Below, one piece after another: positions 49,456-57,649 of a stretch of 64,000 nt of DNA (positions are counted from its first letter, which is position 1; the number at the start of each line of letters is the position of its first letter). Source of the DNA: an uncultured Holophaga sp. (GTDB lineage Bacteria > Acidobacteriota > Holophagae > Holophagales > Holophagaceae); NCBI RefSeq assembly GCF_963677305.1, contig NZ_OY781925.1, forward strand, positions 247,501 to 311,500. Direction: 5' to 3'. Made by a program: the position numbers and the translations under genes. Below the pieces are notes generated by a model. The model did not search any database, had not been told where the DNA came from, and worked only from the letters and a program-made list of their open reading frames with translations.

Positions 49456-49540
49456 GCGAATGTGGCGGAATTGGTAGACGCACTGGATTTAGGTTCCAGC
49501 GGTTGACGCCGTGCGGGTTCGAGTCCCGCCATTCGCACCA
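49456..49540 (+). tRNA. tRNA-Leu, anticodon TAG
   Basis: 85 bases including CCA, with the long variable arm expected of tRNA-Leu. Acceptor GCGAATG/CATTCGC, anticodon stem CTGGA/TCCAG with loop TTTAGGT (anticodon 49490-49492), and T arm GCGGG-TTCGAGT-CCCGC. It reads CUA (and by wobble other CUN) codons. It lies 21 bases after tRNA-Arg and 29 bases before tig. Confidence 0.96.
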
Positions 49541-49569
49541 CCCCAACGCCTTGAGCATCAGGAGATTTC

Positions 49570-50976
49570 ATGCAGGCCACCCTGACCCATACGAGCGCCA
49601 CCCGCAAGTCCCTCGAGATGACCTTCCCCGCCGAAGCCGTCAGCGGTGCCTATGCGAAGGTCATCGGCGACCTCGCCCCCAAGGTCCGCATCCCCGGGTT
49701 CCGCCCCGGCAAGGCCCCCAAGTCCGTTCTGCTGGGCCGCTACACCAAGGAGATCCTCGAGGAGGTCGCCACCGATCTGGTCCAGGCTCACTTCGCCGAG
49801 GCCACCCAGTCCGTGGGCGTGACCCCCATCTCCCGGCCCGCCGTGGAACCCGCCGCCCTCGTGGACGGCAAGGAGGGCAAGCTGAAGGTCCACTTCGATG
49901 TGGCCCCCGAGGTGAGCCTCCCCGAGTACAAGGGCCTGGCCTTCACCCGCCGGAAGCGCATCATCGATCCCGCCACCGTGGAGGAGCAGCTCGAGGCCAT
50001 GCGCCAGCAGGCCGCCCGCTTCATCCCCGTGGAGGATTCCGAGGCCACCGCCGGCATCATCGTGACCCTTGATATCCGCATCAAACCCCAGGGCCTGAAG
50101 CCCCAGAGCTACGACGACCAGGTCATCGAGCTCAGCGACGAGCGCGACTTCGACAAGCAGGTGATCGGCATGAAGGTCGACGAGACCCGCAAGTTCGAGC
50201 TCCCCATGGCCGGGGATGCCACCGGAAAGACCATCACCTATGAGGTGACCCTCAAGGATCTGCGCCGTCGCGAGATCCCCGAGCTCAATGACGACCTCGC
50301 CAAGGACCTGGGCGACTACGACAACCTCGAGGCCCTCAAGGCCTCCGTCGAGAAGGACCTGAACGAGGCCTCCGATCGCGACGCCCAGACCCGCCTGGAG
50401 TCCGACATCCTGGAGAAGCTCCTGGAGATCACGCCTTTTGACGCCCCCGAGACCATGGTCGCCCTCCAGCTGGACGATTATTGCCACGAGTTCGCCCGCA
50501 TGGTCTCCCGCCAGGGGGTCGACCCCAAGAAGATGAACTGGGCCGCCTACCGCCAGAGCCGCCTCGAGGACGCCAAGAAGGCCGTCCGCAGCGGCTACCT
50601 GCTCCAGGCCATCGGCAACGCCGAGAACCTGACTGTGAGTGAGGAGGAGCTGGATGCCCACCTCGCCGAGCTCATGGCCGAGCACAACATCCAGCAGCCC
50701 AAGGAGGCCTTCCGCGCCGAGCTCGAGCGCCAGGGCGCCCTGGCCGAGATCCAGGGTCGGGTCCGCACCGAGAAGATCTTCGCCAAGCTCACCGAGTATT
50801 CCACCCTCACCGAGGAGCTTCTGGACAAGGAAGCCTTCGAGCAGCTCCAGGAGCTGGAGCGCCGCCGCGAGATGGGCATGCCCTCCGCCCGCTACGATGC
50901 CGGCGGCCTTGAGGGTGGCGAGCTCGAAACCCAGGAGGGCGGCGAGCCTGCCGCCCAGGCCACCGAAGAGGCCTGA
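49570..50976 (+). CDS. tig: Trigger factor
   Basis: Ribosome-associated chaperone and peptidyl-prolyl isomerase. 468 residues: the ribosome-binding domain has the G-F-R-x-G-K motif (IPGFRPGKAPKSVLLG, about 38-54), a PPIase domain lies in the middle (about 150-240), and the C-terminal chaperone arms are rich in E/Q/A/L. It ends in a low-complexity acidic tail (EGGEPAAQATEEA). CAGGAG precedes the ATG. tRNA-Arg and tRNA-Leu lie just upstream and may share its transcript. No clpPX follows, unlike in many genomes. Confidence 0.96.
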   Translation: MQATLTHTSATRKSLEMTFPAEAVSGAYAKVIGDLAPKVRIPGFRPGKAPKSVLLGRYTKEILEEVATDLVQAHFAEATQSVGVTPISRPAVEPAALVDGKEGKLKVHFDVAPEVSLPEYKGLAFTRRKRIIDPATVEEQLEAMRQQAARFIPVEDSEATAGIIVTLDIRIKPQGLKPQSYDDQVIELSDERDFDKQVIGMKVDETRKFELPMAGDATGKTITYEVTLKDLRRREIPELNDDLAKDLGDYDNLEALKASVEKDLNEASDRDAQTRLESDILEKLLEITPFDAPETMVALQLDDYCHEFARMVSRQGVDPKKMNWAAYRQSRLEDAKKAVRSGYLLQAIGNAENLTVSEEELDAHLAELMAEHNIQQPKEAFRAELERQGALAEIQGRVRTEKIFAKLTEYSTLTEELLDKEAFEQLQELERRREMGMPSARYDAGGLEGGELETQEGGEPAAQATEEA

Positions 50977-50982
50977 TCCGCC

Positions 50983-51513
50983 ATGACCGCCCCGGTCAGG
51001 ATCGGCATCCTCACCGTCTCGGACCGGGCCTTCCAGGGGGTCTACCAGGACCTCGGAGGCCCCGGCATCGAGACTGTGCTCCAGGAACTCCTGGAGAGCC
51101 CCTGGGAACCCGTCCGCAGACTGGTGCCCGATGAACAGCCCGACATCGAGGAGGCCCTGCGGGACCTCTGCGACCAGGAGCACTGCACCCTGGTCCTGAC
51201 CACCGGAGGCACCGGGATCGCCCCCAGGGATGTCACCCCCGAGGCCACCCTGGCCGTAGGGGACCGGGAGCTTCCGGGCTTCGGGGAACGGATGCGTGCC
51301 GTCTCCGCCAACATCGTCCTCACCGCCATCCTCTCCCGACAGACCGCCGTGATCCGGGGCAGCGCCCTGATCCTCAATCTCCCCGGCAAGCCCAAGGCCA
51401 TCCGGGAGTGCCTTGACGCCGTGTTCGGCGCCATCCCCGACTGCCTCGACCAGATCGGCGGTCCCCGGCTGAGGGTCAACAAGGAGAAGGTCAAGGCCTA
51501 CCGTCACGCCTAA
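50983..51513 (+). CDS. mogA: Molybdopterin adenylyltransferase
   Basis: Adenylylates molybdopterin before metal insertion. 176 residues of the MogA/MoaB fold: IGILTVSDRAFQGVYQD, the diagnostic TTGGTGIAPRDVTPEAT loop and GSALILNLPGKP. MogA rather than MoaB is preferred because of the length and the PGFGERMR region, though the distinction is soft. Starts six bases after tig, so it is probably co-transcribed with it. Its partner moaA is about 21 kb upstream. Confidence 0.92.
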   Translation: MTAPVRIGILTVSDRAFQGVYQDLGGPGIETVLQELLESPWEPVRRLVPDEQPDIEEALRDLCDQEHCTLVLTTGGTGIAPRDVTPEATLAVGDRELPGFGERMRAVSANIVLTAILSRQTAVIRGSALILNLPGKPKAIRECLDAVFGAIPDCLDQIGGPRLRVNKEKVKAYRHA

Positions 51514-51526
51514 ACCTTGTGCATAC

Positions 51527-51564
51527 AAAAAGAAGAGCCCCTCAGAAGAGGGGCTTTTCTTTTT
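51527..51564 (+). terminator. Strong intrinsic terminator after mogA
   Basis: A 17-base arm on each side (AAAAAGAAGAGCCCCTC and GAGGGGCTTTTCTTTTT) with one mismatch (G-T pair in RNA), a 4-base loop AGAA, and a T-rich end. Confidence 0.93.
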
Positions 51565-51577
51565 GTGCGTCCGCCTG

Positions 51578-51608
51578 TTGACACATGAGTTTGATTGACG
51601 CATATTAT
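51578..51608 (+). promoter_or_regulatory. Predicted sigma-70 promoter for hsp20
   Basis: TTGACA (51578-51583) matches the -35 consensus perfectly. The -10 could be CATATT (51601-51606, spacing 17) or TATTAT (51603-51608, spacing 19). A sigma-32-type or CIRCE signature is not evident. Confidence 0.5.
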
Positions 51609-51662
51609 GTGTGCGGTTTGACATAGGGTATTCCCAGTCACCCATCTCTTATGGAGGACACC

Positions 51663-52118
51663 ATGAATCTCATCCGCTTCAACCCCCACACCCCCGCCCT
51701 CGGCACCCCCTTTGAACCCTTCGCCCTGATGCGCGACTTCATGCGCATGAACCCCTGGCGGGAGGCTGGGCTCACCTCCGGGCAGGAGGGCTTCACCCCT
51801 GCCTTCGACATCCGGGAGAATCCGGAGGGCTACCTCTTCACCGCCGACATGCCCGGTGTCGCCCGGGAGGAGCTGTCCATCGACCTCACCGGCAACCGCC
51901 TCACCATCGCCGGCCAGCGCAAGGCCGAGGCGCGCCAGGAGAGCGAGAAGCTCTACGCCGCCGAGCGGGTCTTCGGCCAGTTCTCCCGCACCTTCACGCT
52001 TCCCGACGGAGTGGACGCCGGAGCGGTCAAGGCCGAACTCAAGGACGGCGTTCTGAGCCTCACGATCCCCAAGGTCCCCGAAGTCAAGCCCCGGAAGATC
52101 AGCATCCAGGCCAGCTGA
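51663..52118 (+). CDS. Small heat-shock protein (Hsp20/alpha-crystallin)
   Basis: 151 residues from ATG 51663, with GGAGG five bases upstream; an upstream in-frame ATG at 51651 includes that site and is less likely. The alpha-crystallin domain (about 40-135) starts PAFDIRENPEGYLFTADMPGV and contains the A-x-x-x-n-G-V-L motif (AELKDGVLSLTIPK). The C-terminal I-x-I-like motif is ISIQAS. It prevents aggregation of unfolded proteins. It is separated from both neighbours by terminators, so it has its own transcription unit. Confidence 0.96.
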   Translation: MNLIRFNPHTPALGTPFEPFALMRDFMRMNPWREAGLTSGQEGFTPAFDIRENPEGYLFTADMPGVAREELSIDLTGNRLTIAGQRKAEARQESEKLYAAERVFGQFSRTFTLPDGVDAGAVKAELKDGVLSLTIPKVPEVKPRKISIQAS

Positions 52119-52132
52119 AATTCCGGCAGGCA

Positions 52133-52166
52133 AATGAAAAGGGCCGCTTCCGCGGCCCTTTTCATT
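52133..52166. terminator. Bidirectional terminator between hsp20 and rplY
   Basis: 15-bp perfect stem AATGAAAAGGGCCGC/GCGGCCCTTTTCATT with loop TTCC. Symmetric A/T-rich ends give a T-run in both directions, so it can end hsp20 (plus) and rplY (minus). Confidence 0.93.
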
Positions 52167-52179
52167 GAATTCAGGGATT

Positions 52180-52806
52180 TTACTTCTTGCCCTTCTTGGC
52201 GGGGGCAGCAGCCTCGGCGGCCTCGGCCTCAGCAGGGGCCTCTTCCTGGGGCTTGCCCTGGATGGTGCAGACCACATTGTGGGTGTCGCCCAGAATGGTG
52301 AGGTGGCTGTCCCAGTTCACCTGGTCCACGCGCAGGGTCTCACCGATGCGCATGGAAGCCACGTTGATGTCGATGTGGCCGGGGATGAAGGCAGGGAGGC
52401 ACTCGACCTCGACCTCGCGGTGCACGAAGTCCAGGATGCCACCCTCCTTGACGCCGATGGGGTTGCCCTTGAGGACGAGGGGCACCTTGACGCGGACGCG
52501 GTGGGTGGGAACCACACGCATGAAGTCGACGTGGCGCAGGCGACCGGTGACAGGATCACGCTGCACGTCCTTGATGATGACGTGGCGCTGGATGTCCGTA
52601 CCCTCACGCTTCATGTTGATGACGCTGTTCATGCCGGTGTCGCTGCCGATGATGCGGGCGACGACCTTGGGGCTGATGGCCACGGACACGACGGGCTCAT
52701 TGAAGCCATAGATGACGGCAGGGATCAGCCCTTCCTTGCGCATGGCCTTGGTGGCCTTCTTGCCGAGCTCTTCGCGCTTGGCGACGACAATGATCTCTTC
52801 GCTCAT
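52180..52806 (-). CDS. rplY: 50S ribosomal protein L25/general stress protein Ctc
   Basis: 208 residues (the two-domain Ctc form). The N-terminal L25 domain binds 5S rRNA (IIVVAKREELGKKATKAMRKEGLIPAVIYG), and the TL5-type C-terminal domain (about 100-185) includes VPLVLKGNPIGVKEGGIL. It closes with an Ala/Glu/Lys tail (APAKKGKK). Start at ATG 52806 with AGGAGG upstream; the longer in-frame start at 52917 would be in the leader. It is next to ppk1, divergent. Confidence 0.94.
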   Translation of the reverse strand: MSEEIIVVAKREELGKKATKAMRKEGLIPAVIYGFNEPVVSVAISPKVVARIIGSDTGMNSVINMKREGTDIQRHVIIKDVQRDPVTGRLRHVDFMRVVPTHRVRVKVPLVLKGNPIGVKEGGILDFVHREVEVECLPAFIPGHIDINVASMRIGETLRVDQVNWDSHLTILGDTHNVVCTIQGKPQEEAPAEAEAAEAAAPAKKGKK

Positions 52807-52967
52807 GATTCCTCCTACCTGGCCGCGGAGCGGCCCTCTCGTTGGGGACGGGCCGGGCGGCCCGGGTGCCCGACACGGGCAAGCTGCTAGAATACCCCGC
52901 AGCCCCCCTTTTTCCAAGAGACGACTTTCGTCACACAGGCGTTACCCACCTTCGGCATACTCCTCCC

Positions 52968-55103
52968 ATGACCCACCATCCACCCCGCCCGGAAGACTTC
53001 CTCAACCGCGAGCTCAGCTGGCTCGCCTTTAACGAGCGGGTTCTGGAGGAGGCTGAGGACCCCCAGGTCCCCCTCCTGGACCGGGTCAAGTTCCTGGCCA
53101 TCGTCTCCAGCAACTGGGATGAGTTCTTCTCGGTCCGGGTCGCCGGCATCTGGCGGCAGATCGATGCCGGCATCACCCAGCCGGGCCCCGACGGCTGGAC
53201 CCCCCGGAGCCTCCTCTCCGAGATCTCCAACCGGATCCACCGCCTCTCGAATCGCCAGCACGCCATCTTCCACGAGACCCTCAAACCCCTCCTTGAGTCC
53301 GAGGGGATCCGGATCCTGAAACCCCACCAGCTCAGCCCCGTCCACATCGACTTCGTCCGGGACTACTTCGAGCAGACCCTGGCCCCCCTCATCACGCCCC
53401 TGGCGGTGGACAACAGCCACCCCTTCCCCCGCCTCGGGAACCGGGTCCTCGCCCTGATGGCCGAACTCGAACCCGAAGAGCGCCCCGGCGAAGAGCGCCT
53501 GCCGGTCTCAGAACTCTCCATCATCCATGTCCCCCTCACCGTGACCCCCCGCTTCCTGCGCATTCCCGGCACCCACAGTGGCTACGACTTCGTGATCCTG
53601 GAGGACATCATCCGGATGTTCGTCCACCAGATCTTCCTGGGTTACCGGGTGACCAACTGCAACGCCGTCCGGGTCACCCGGGACATGGACCTCCCCTTAG
53701 ACGAGGATCCGTACGAAGACCTCATGAAAACCGTGGAAGAGCACCTGCGCAGCCGCCGCCGGGGCGCCACGGTCCGCCTCCAGTACGAGGAGCGCCTCAG
53801 CCCCAACCTCCTGGACACCCTCATTGAGGAGCTGGAGCTGGCCCCCGAGGACCTCTACCCCACCGAGGGCTTCGCGGCCTTCTCGGACCTCATGCAGCTG
53901 TATGACCAGATCGACCTGCCGCACCTGAAGGAGGCCCCCATGCCGCCCCTCCCCGTGCCCCAGATCGAACAGCACCACTCCGTCTTCGACGCCATCGCCA
54001 AGAACGACATCCTGGTGAACCACCCCTTCCAGAGCTTCGACGACTCCGTAATGCGCTTCCTGCGGGAGGCGGCTGACGATCCCGATGTCCTGGCCATCAA
54101 GATGACCCTCTACCGCATGAGCCGCCAGAGCCCCATCGCCTCGGCCCTGGAGCGGGCCGCCGAACGGGGCAAGCAGGTCTCCGCCATCGTGGAGCTGCGG
54201 GCCCGCTTTGACGAGGAGGCCAACATCGCCTGGGCCCGCAGGCTTGAGAAGGCCGGCGTCTACGTGGTCTACGGCATGCCTTCCTTCAAGACCCACGGAA
54301 AGACCTGCCTGGTCATCCGCCGCGAAGCCTCGGGCATCAAGCGCTACTGCCACCTCAGCACCGGCAACTACAACGAGAAGACCAGCCGCCTCTACTCCGA
54401 CCTGGGCCTCTTCACCGCCCGCCCCGAGTTCGGCGAAGACCTCTCGAACCTCTTCAACTTCATGACGGGCTACACCCGCCCCCCCAAGTTCAACCAGCTC
54501 ATCATCGCCCCCCAGGGCTTCCGCCAGAGCCTCCACGAGCGCATCGACCGGGAGCGCCGCCATGCCCGCGCAGGCCAGCCAGCCCGCATGATCCTGAAGA
54601 GCAACGCGGTGGCAGACGGCCCCATCATCCAGCACCTCTATGAGGCCAGCCAGGACGGCGTCCAGATCGACCTCATCGTCCGGGGCAGCTGCTGCCTCCG
54701 CCCCGGGGTCCCGGGCCTCTCGGAGAACATCCGGGTGATCTCGATCCTGGACCGCTTCCTCGAGCATGCCCGGGTCTACCACTTCGCCAACGCTGGGGAG
54801 CCTGAGACCCTTCTGGCCTCCGGGGATCTCATGAGCCGCAACCTGGACCACCGAGTGGAGATCGCCTTCCCCTTGGTGGATCCCATCGTGGCCGCCCAGG
54901 TGGTGGAGCTCCTGGAGCTTCAGCTGCGTGACACGGTGAAGGGCCGCGTGCTGGGCCCTGAGGGGACCGTCCTCCGGCGAGGCTTCCAGCCTGACGACGC
55001 CAAGCTCAGCAGCCAGGTCAGGACTTACGAGCACCTGCTCTTCCAGAGCGGGGCCCGCTCCGTGACCCAGCGTCTGCCGGCCTTCCGCGACGAGGAGATC
55101 TGA
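52968..55103 (+). CDS. ppk1: Polyphosphate kinase 1
   Basis: Makes long-chain polyphosphate from ATP. 711 residues. Start at ATG 52968 (MTHHPPRPEDFLNRELSWLAFNERVLEEA, a PPK1 N-terminal hallmark). The autophosphorylated His is H462 in YCHLSTGNYNEKTSRLY, and the second His is at about 600 in FLEHARVYHF, matching E. coli H435 and H592. Other family blocks: KMTLYRMSRQSPIASAL, VELRARFDEEANI. It is usually membrane-associated. No exopolyphosphatase (ppx) is adjacent. Confidence 0.97.
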   Translation: MTHHPPRPEDFLNRELSWLAFNERVLEEAEDPQVPLLDRVKFLAIVSSNWDEFFSVRVAGIWRQIDAGITQPGPDGWTPRSLLSEISNRIHRLSNRQHAIFHETLKPLLESEGIRILKPHQLSPVHIDFVRDYFEQTLAPLITPLAVDNSHPFPRLGNRVLALMAELEPEERPGEERLPVSELSIIHVPLTVTPRFLRIPGTHSGYDFVILEDIIRMFVHQIFLGYRVTNCNAVRVTRDMDLPLDEDPYEDLMKTVEEHLRSRRRGATVRLQYEERLSPNLLDTLIEELELAPEDLYPTEGFAAFSDLMQLYDQIDLPHLKEAPMPPLPVPQIEQHHSVFDAIAKNDILVNHPFQSFDDSVMRFLREAADDPDVLAIKMTLYRMSRQSPIASALERAAERGKQVSAIVELRARFDEEANIAWARRLEKAGVYVVYGMPSFKTHGKTCLVIRREASGIKRYCHLSTGNYNEKTSRLYSDLGLFTARPEFGEDLSNLFNFMTGYTRPPKFNQLIIAPQGFRQSLHERIDRERRHARAGQPARMILKSNAVADGPIIQHLYEASQDGVQIDLIVRGSCCLRPGVPGLSENIRVISILDRFLEHARVYHFANAGEPETLLASGDLMSRNLDHRVEIAFPLVDPIVAAQVVELLELQLRDTVKGRVLGPEGTVLRRGFQPDDAKLSSQVRTYEHLLFQSGARSVTQRLPAFRDEEI

Positions 55104-55154
55104 GCCCTGCCCCCCCCACCACAGACTGGGGCACACTGGTGACTCGGAGGCAGC

Positions 55155-56201
55155 ATGGGCAAGGTCAGCCGCGCAGCGGTCTATGAAGTCCTGAACACCG
55201 TCCAGCTTCAGGGGGCCCCGGCCTCTCTGGCGGCTTCGCGCTCGGTGAAGCGGATCGGCGTGGAAGAGGACCGGATCCAGGTGGAGCTCCTGCTGTCGGG
55301 GGCCTTCCGCAGCCAGGAGGCCGCCCTGCGAGAGCATCTGACCGCCCTGCTCCAGGAGAAGACCGGAGCCGTCGCCCTCGAACTCCAGATCGAGTGGCAG
55401 GCCACCCCGGAGGAGACCCCGGTCAACCTCCTCCCCACCGTCAAGCACTGCATCGTGGTGGGCAGCGGCAAGGGCGGCGTCGGCAAGAGCACGGTGGCGG
55501 CCAACCTGGCCTGTGCCCTGGGGCGCCTGGGTCTACAGACCGGCCTGCTGGACATGGATATCCACGGACCCAGCATGGGCATGATGTTCGGCGTGGACGA
55601 TGGCCCCCTGGGCACGCCCGATGGCCGGATCCTGCCGGTGGAGAAGTTCGGCCTGCGCCTCATGTCCATGGGCTTCCTGATCGATGAGGACCGTCCGGTG
55701 GTCTGGCGTGGCCCCATGCTCAACAAGGCCCTGGTCCAGTTCCTGGGGGATGTGGTCTGGGGGGACCTGGATGTGCTGGTGATCGACCTGCCACCCGGCA
55801 CCGGAGATGTCCAGATCAGCCTGGTCCACCACGCCAAGGAGGCCATCCAGCGTGGCGGGGCCGTCGTCGTCAGCACCCCCCAGGATGTCGCATTCCTGGA
55901 CGCCCGGAAGGCCATCGGCCTCTTCCGGACCCTGGAGCTCCCCATCATCGGCGTGGTGGAGAACATGTCCAGTTTCCTCTGCCCCCACTGCCAGACCGAG
56001 ACACAGATCTTCGGCCATGGCACCGTGCGGGCCGCAGCGGAGCAGATGGCCCTGCCCTTCCTCGGGGAGGTCCCCATCGACCTGGAGCTCCGGAAGGCCG
56101 GGGACGAAGGTACGCCCCTGGTGGTCAGCCACCCCGACAGTCCCCAATCCCGGATCTTCCTGGACATGGCCCGGGTCCTGAAGGACCGGCTGGCCCTGTG
56201 A
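55155..56201 (+). CDS. mrp: Mrp/ApbC-type Fe-S cluster carrier ATPase
   Basis: 348 residues. An N-terminal DUF59-like region (1-85) is followed by a deviant Walker A GSGKGGVGKS (103-112), as in MinD/Mrp. LLDMDIHGPS, the LVIDLPPGTGDVQ block and C-P-H-C (SSFLCPHCQTE) are the cluster-binding marks. It delivers [4Fe-4S] clusters to apo-proteins in the cytosol. The stop overlaps the next gene's GTG (GTGA), so the two are coupled. Confidence 0.95.
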   Translation: MGKVSRAAVYEVLNTVQLQGAPASLAASRSVKRIGVEEDRIQVELLLSGAFRSQEAALREHLTALLQEKTGAVALELQIEWQATPEETPVNLLPTVKHCIVVGSGKGGVGKSTVAANLACALGRLGLQTGLLDMDIHGPSMGMMFGVDDGPLGTPDGRILPVEKFGLRLMSMGFLIDEDRPVVWRGPMLNKALVQFLGDVVWGDLDVLVIDLPPGTGDVQISLVHHAKEAIQRGGAVVVSTPQDVAFLDARKAIGLFRTLELPIIGVVENMSSFLCPHCQTETQIFGHGTVRAAAEQMALPFLGEVPIDLELRKAGDEGTPLVVSHPDSPQSRIFLDMARVLKDRLAL

Positions 56202-57649
56202 ACACTGTCCCGGAAGCCCTCCTCCGGGGCATGGGGGAAGCCCTCGGCCACCACCGGAGGGGGGCCCTCAGCTCTGCGATCCTGGCCTACCGGCGGGTCC
56301 TGTCCCAGTTCCCGGGGCAGTGCGACGCCCTGGCCAACCTCGGGGCGATCTACAAGGACATGGGCCGCCTGGAGGAGGCGGAGCCCCTCCTCCTCCAGGC
56401 CCTGGGAAATCAGCCCGGCCACCCGGGGGCCCTCTGCAACCTGGGGGGCATCCGCCTCAGCCAGGGACGCTGCGGAGAGGCCAGGGAACTCCTGGAGCGC
56501 TCCCTGGCCCTGGAGCCCGGCGACCCCGTCACCCACTCGAACCTCGGCGCCCTGGAGCTCCGCGAGGGGCACCTCGGCGCTGCCCTCCGACACGATGAAG
56601 CCGCCCTGGCCCTGGCCCCCGAGCGGGCGGAGCTCCACCAGAACCACGGATTCACCCTCATGAGGGCCGGTCGGCTGAGCCTGGCGGAGGAAGCCCTGGG
56701 CCGCGCCCTGGAGTGCGATCCCGAGTCCCCGGGAGCCCACTGGAACCTGGCCTACGTGCGGCTCCTACAGGGACGCTACCTCGAGGCCTGGCCGGACTTC
56801 GCCTGGCGGCTCCTGGTGCCCGGAGCCGAAGCCAACCTCCGGGACTTCGCCCAACCGCGCTGGCGGGGGGAGCCCTTCGCGGGGCGGACTCTCCTGGTCT
56901 GGAGCGAGCAGGGCTTTGGCGACACCCTTCAGTTCGTCCGCTACCTGCCCCAGGTCAAGGCCCTCGGCGGACGGGTCGCCCTGCTGACCTACCCCAACCT
57001 CAAGCGGCTGCTGTCCCACTGCCCCGGTCTGGACGAGCTGGTCATCGAGGGCGGGCCCCTGCCCGAGTTCGATCTCCAGATCCCCCTGCTCGAGCTCCCG
57101 GCCCTCTTTGCCAGCACCCTGGAGACCCTGCCCCGGGGGGTGCCCTACCTCCAGCCCCCCCCACTCTCCCCAGAACTGGACACCCTCCTGACCCTGGGAG
57201 GCTCCCGGAAGCGCATCGGCCTGGTCTGGTCCGGCAACCCCGGCCACCAGGATGATGCCCGCCGCAGCCTGGATCCGACCCTGCTGGCCCCTCTGATGGC
57301 CCTGCCAGATGCAGCCTGGTACAGCCTGCAGGTCGGGGGTGCCCCGGCACCGGAGTCCTTCGGCCTCATCCCCCTCTCCAGCCGCTTCCGGGATTTCGCA
57401 GACACTGCGGCGGCCATCGCCTCTCTGGATCATGTCCTCAGCGTGGACACCGCCGTCCTCCACCTCGCAGGCGCCTTGGGTCGGCCTGCCAGCCTGCTCC
57501 TGCCCTTCTTCCCGGACTGGCGCTGGCTCATGGAGGGTGGCGACTGCCCCTGGTACCCCAGTGTCCGGGTCTTCCGTCAGACGAGCCCGGGGGACTGGGA
57601 GGGCGTGATCGCCCGGCTTTACGCCAGCCTGGAGGCGACCTCCCGGTAG
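56198..57649 (+). CDS. TPR-repeat glycosyltransferase-like protein
   Basis: 483 residues from GTG 56198. The N-terminal half (about 20-195) is made of tetratricopeptide repeats (NLGAIYKDMGRLEEAEPLLLQALGNQPG pattern). The C-terminal half (about 225-480) resembles the GT9/heptosyltransferase-type B fold: WSEQGFGDTLQFVRYLPQ, RIGLVWSGNPGHQDDARR, VLSVDTAVLHLAGALGRPA. Acceptor and sugar cannot be named. It overlaps the convergent TPR gene by 31 bases at the 3' ends. Coupled to mrp. Confidence 0.8.
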   Translation: MNTVPEALLRGMGEALGHHRRGALSSAILAYRRVLSQFPGQCDALANLGAIYKDMGRLEEAEPLLLQALGNQPGHPGALCNLGGIRLSQGRCGEARELLERSLALEPGDPVTHSNLGALELREGHLGAALRHDEAALALAPERAELHQNHGFTLMRAGRLSLAEEALGRALECDPESPGAHWNLAYVRLLQGRYLEAWPDFAWRLLVPGAEANLRDFAQPRWRGEPFAGRTLLVWSEQGFGDTLQFVRYLPQVKALGGRVALLTYPNLKRLLSHCPGLDELVIEGGPLPEFDLQIPLLELPALFASTLETLPRGVPYLQPPPLSPELDTLLTLGGSRKRIGLVWSGNPGHQDDARRSLDPTLLAPLMALPDAAWYSLQVGGAPAPESFGLIPLSSRFRDFADTAAAIASLDHVLSVDTAVLHLAGALGRPASLLLPFFPDWRWLMEGGDCPWYPSVRVFRQTSPGDWEGVIARLYASLEATSR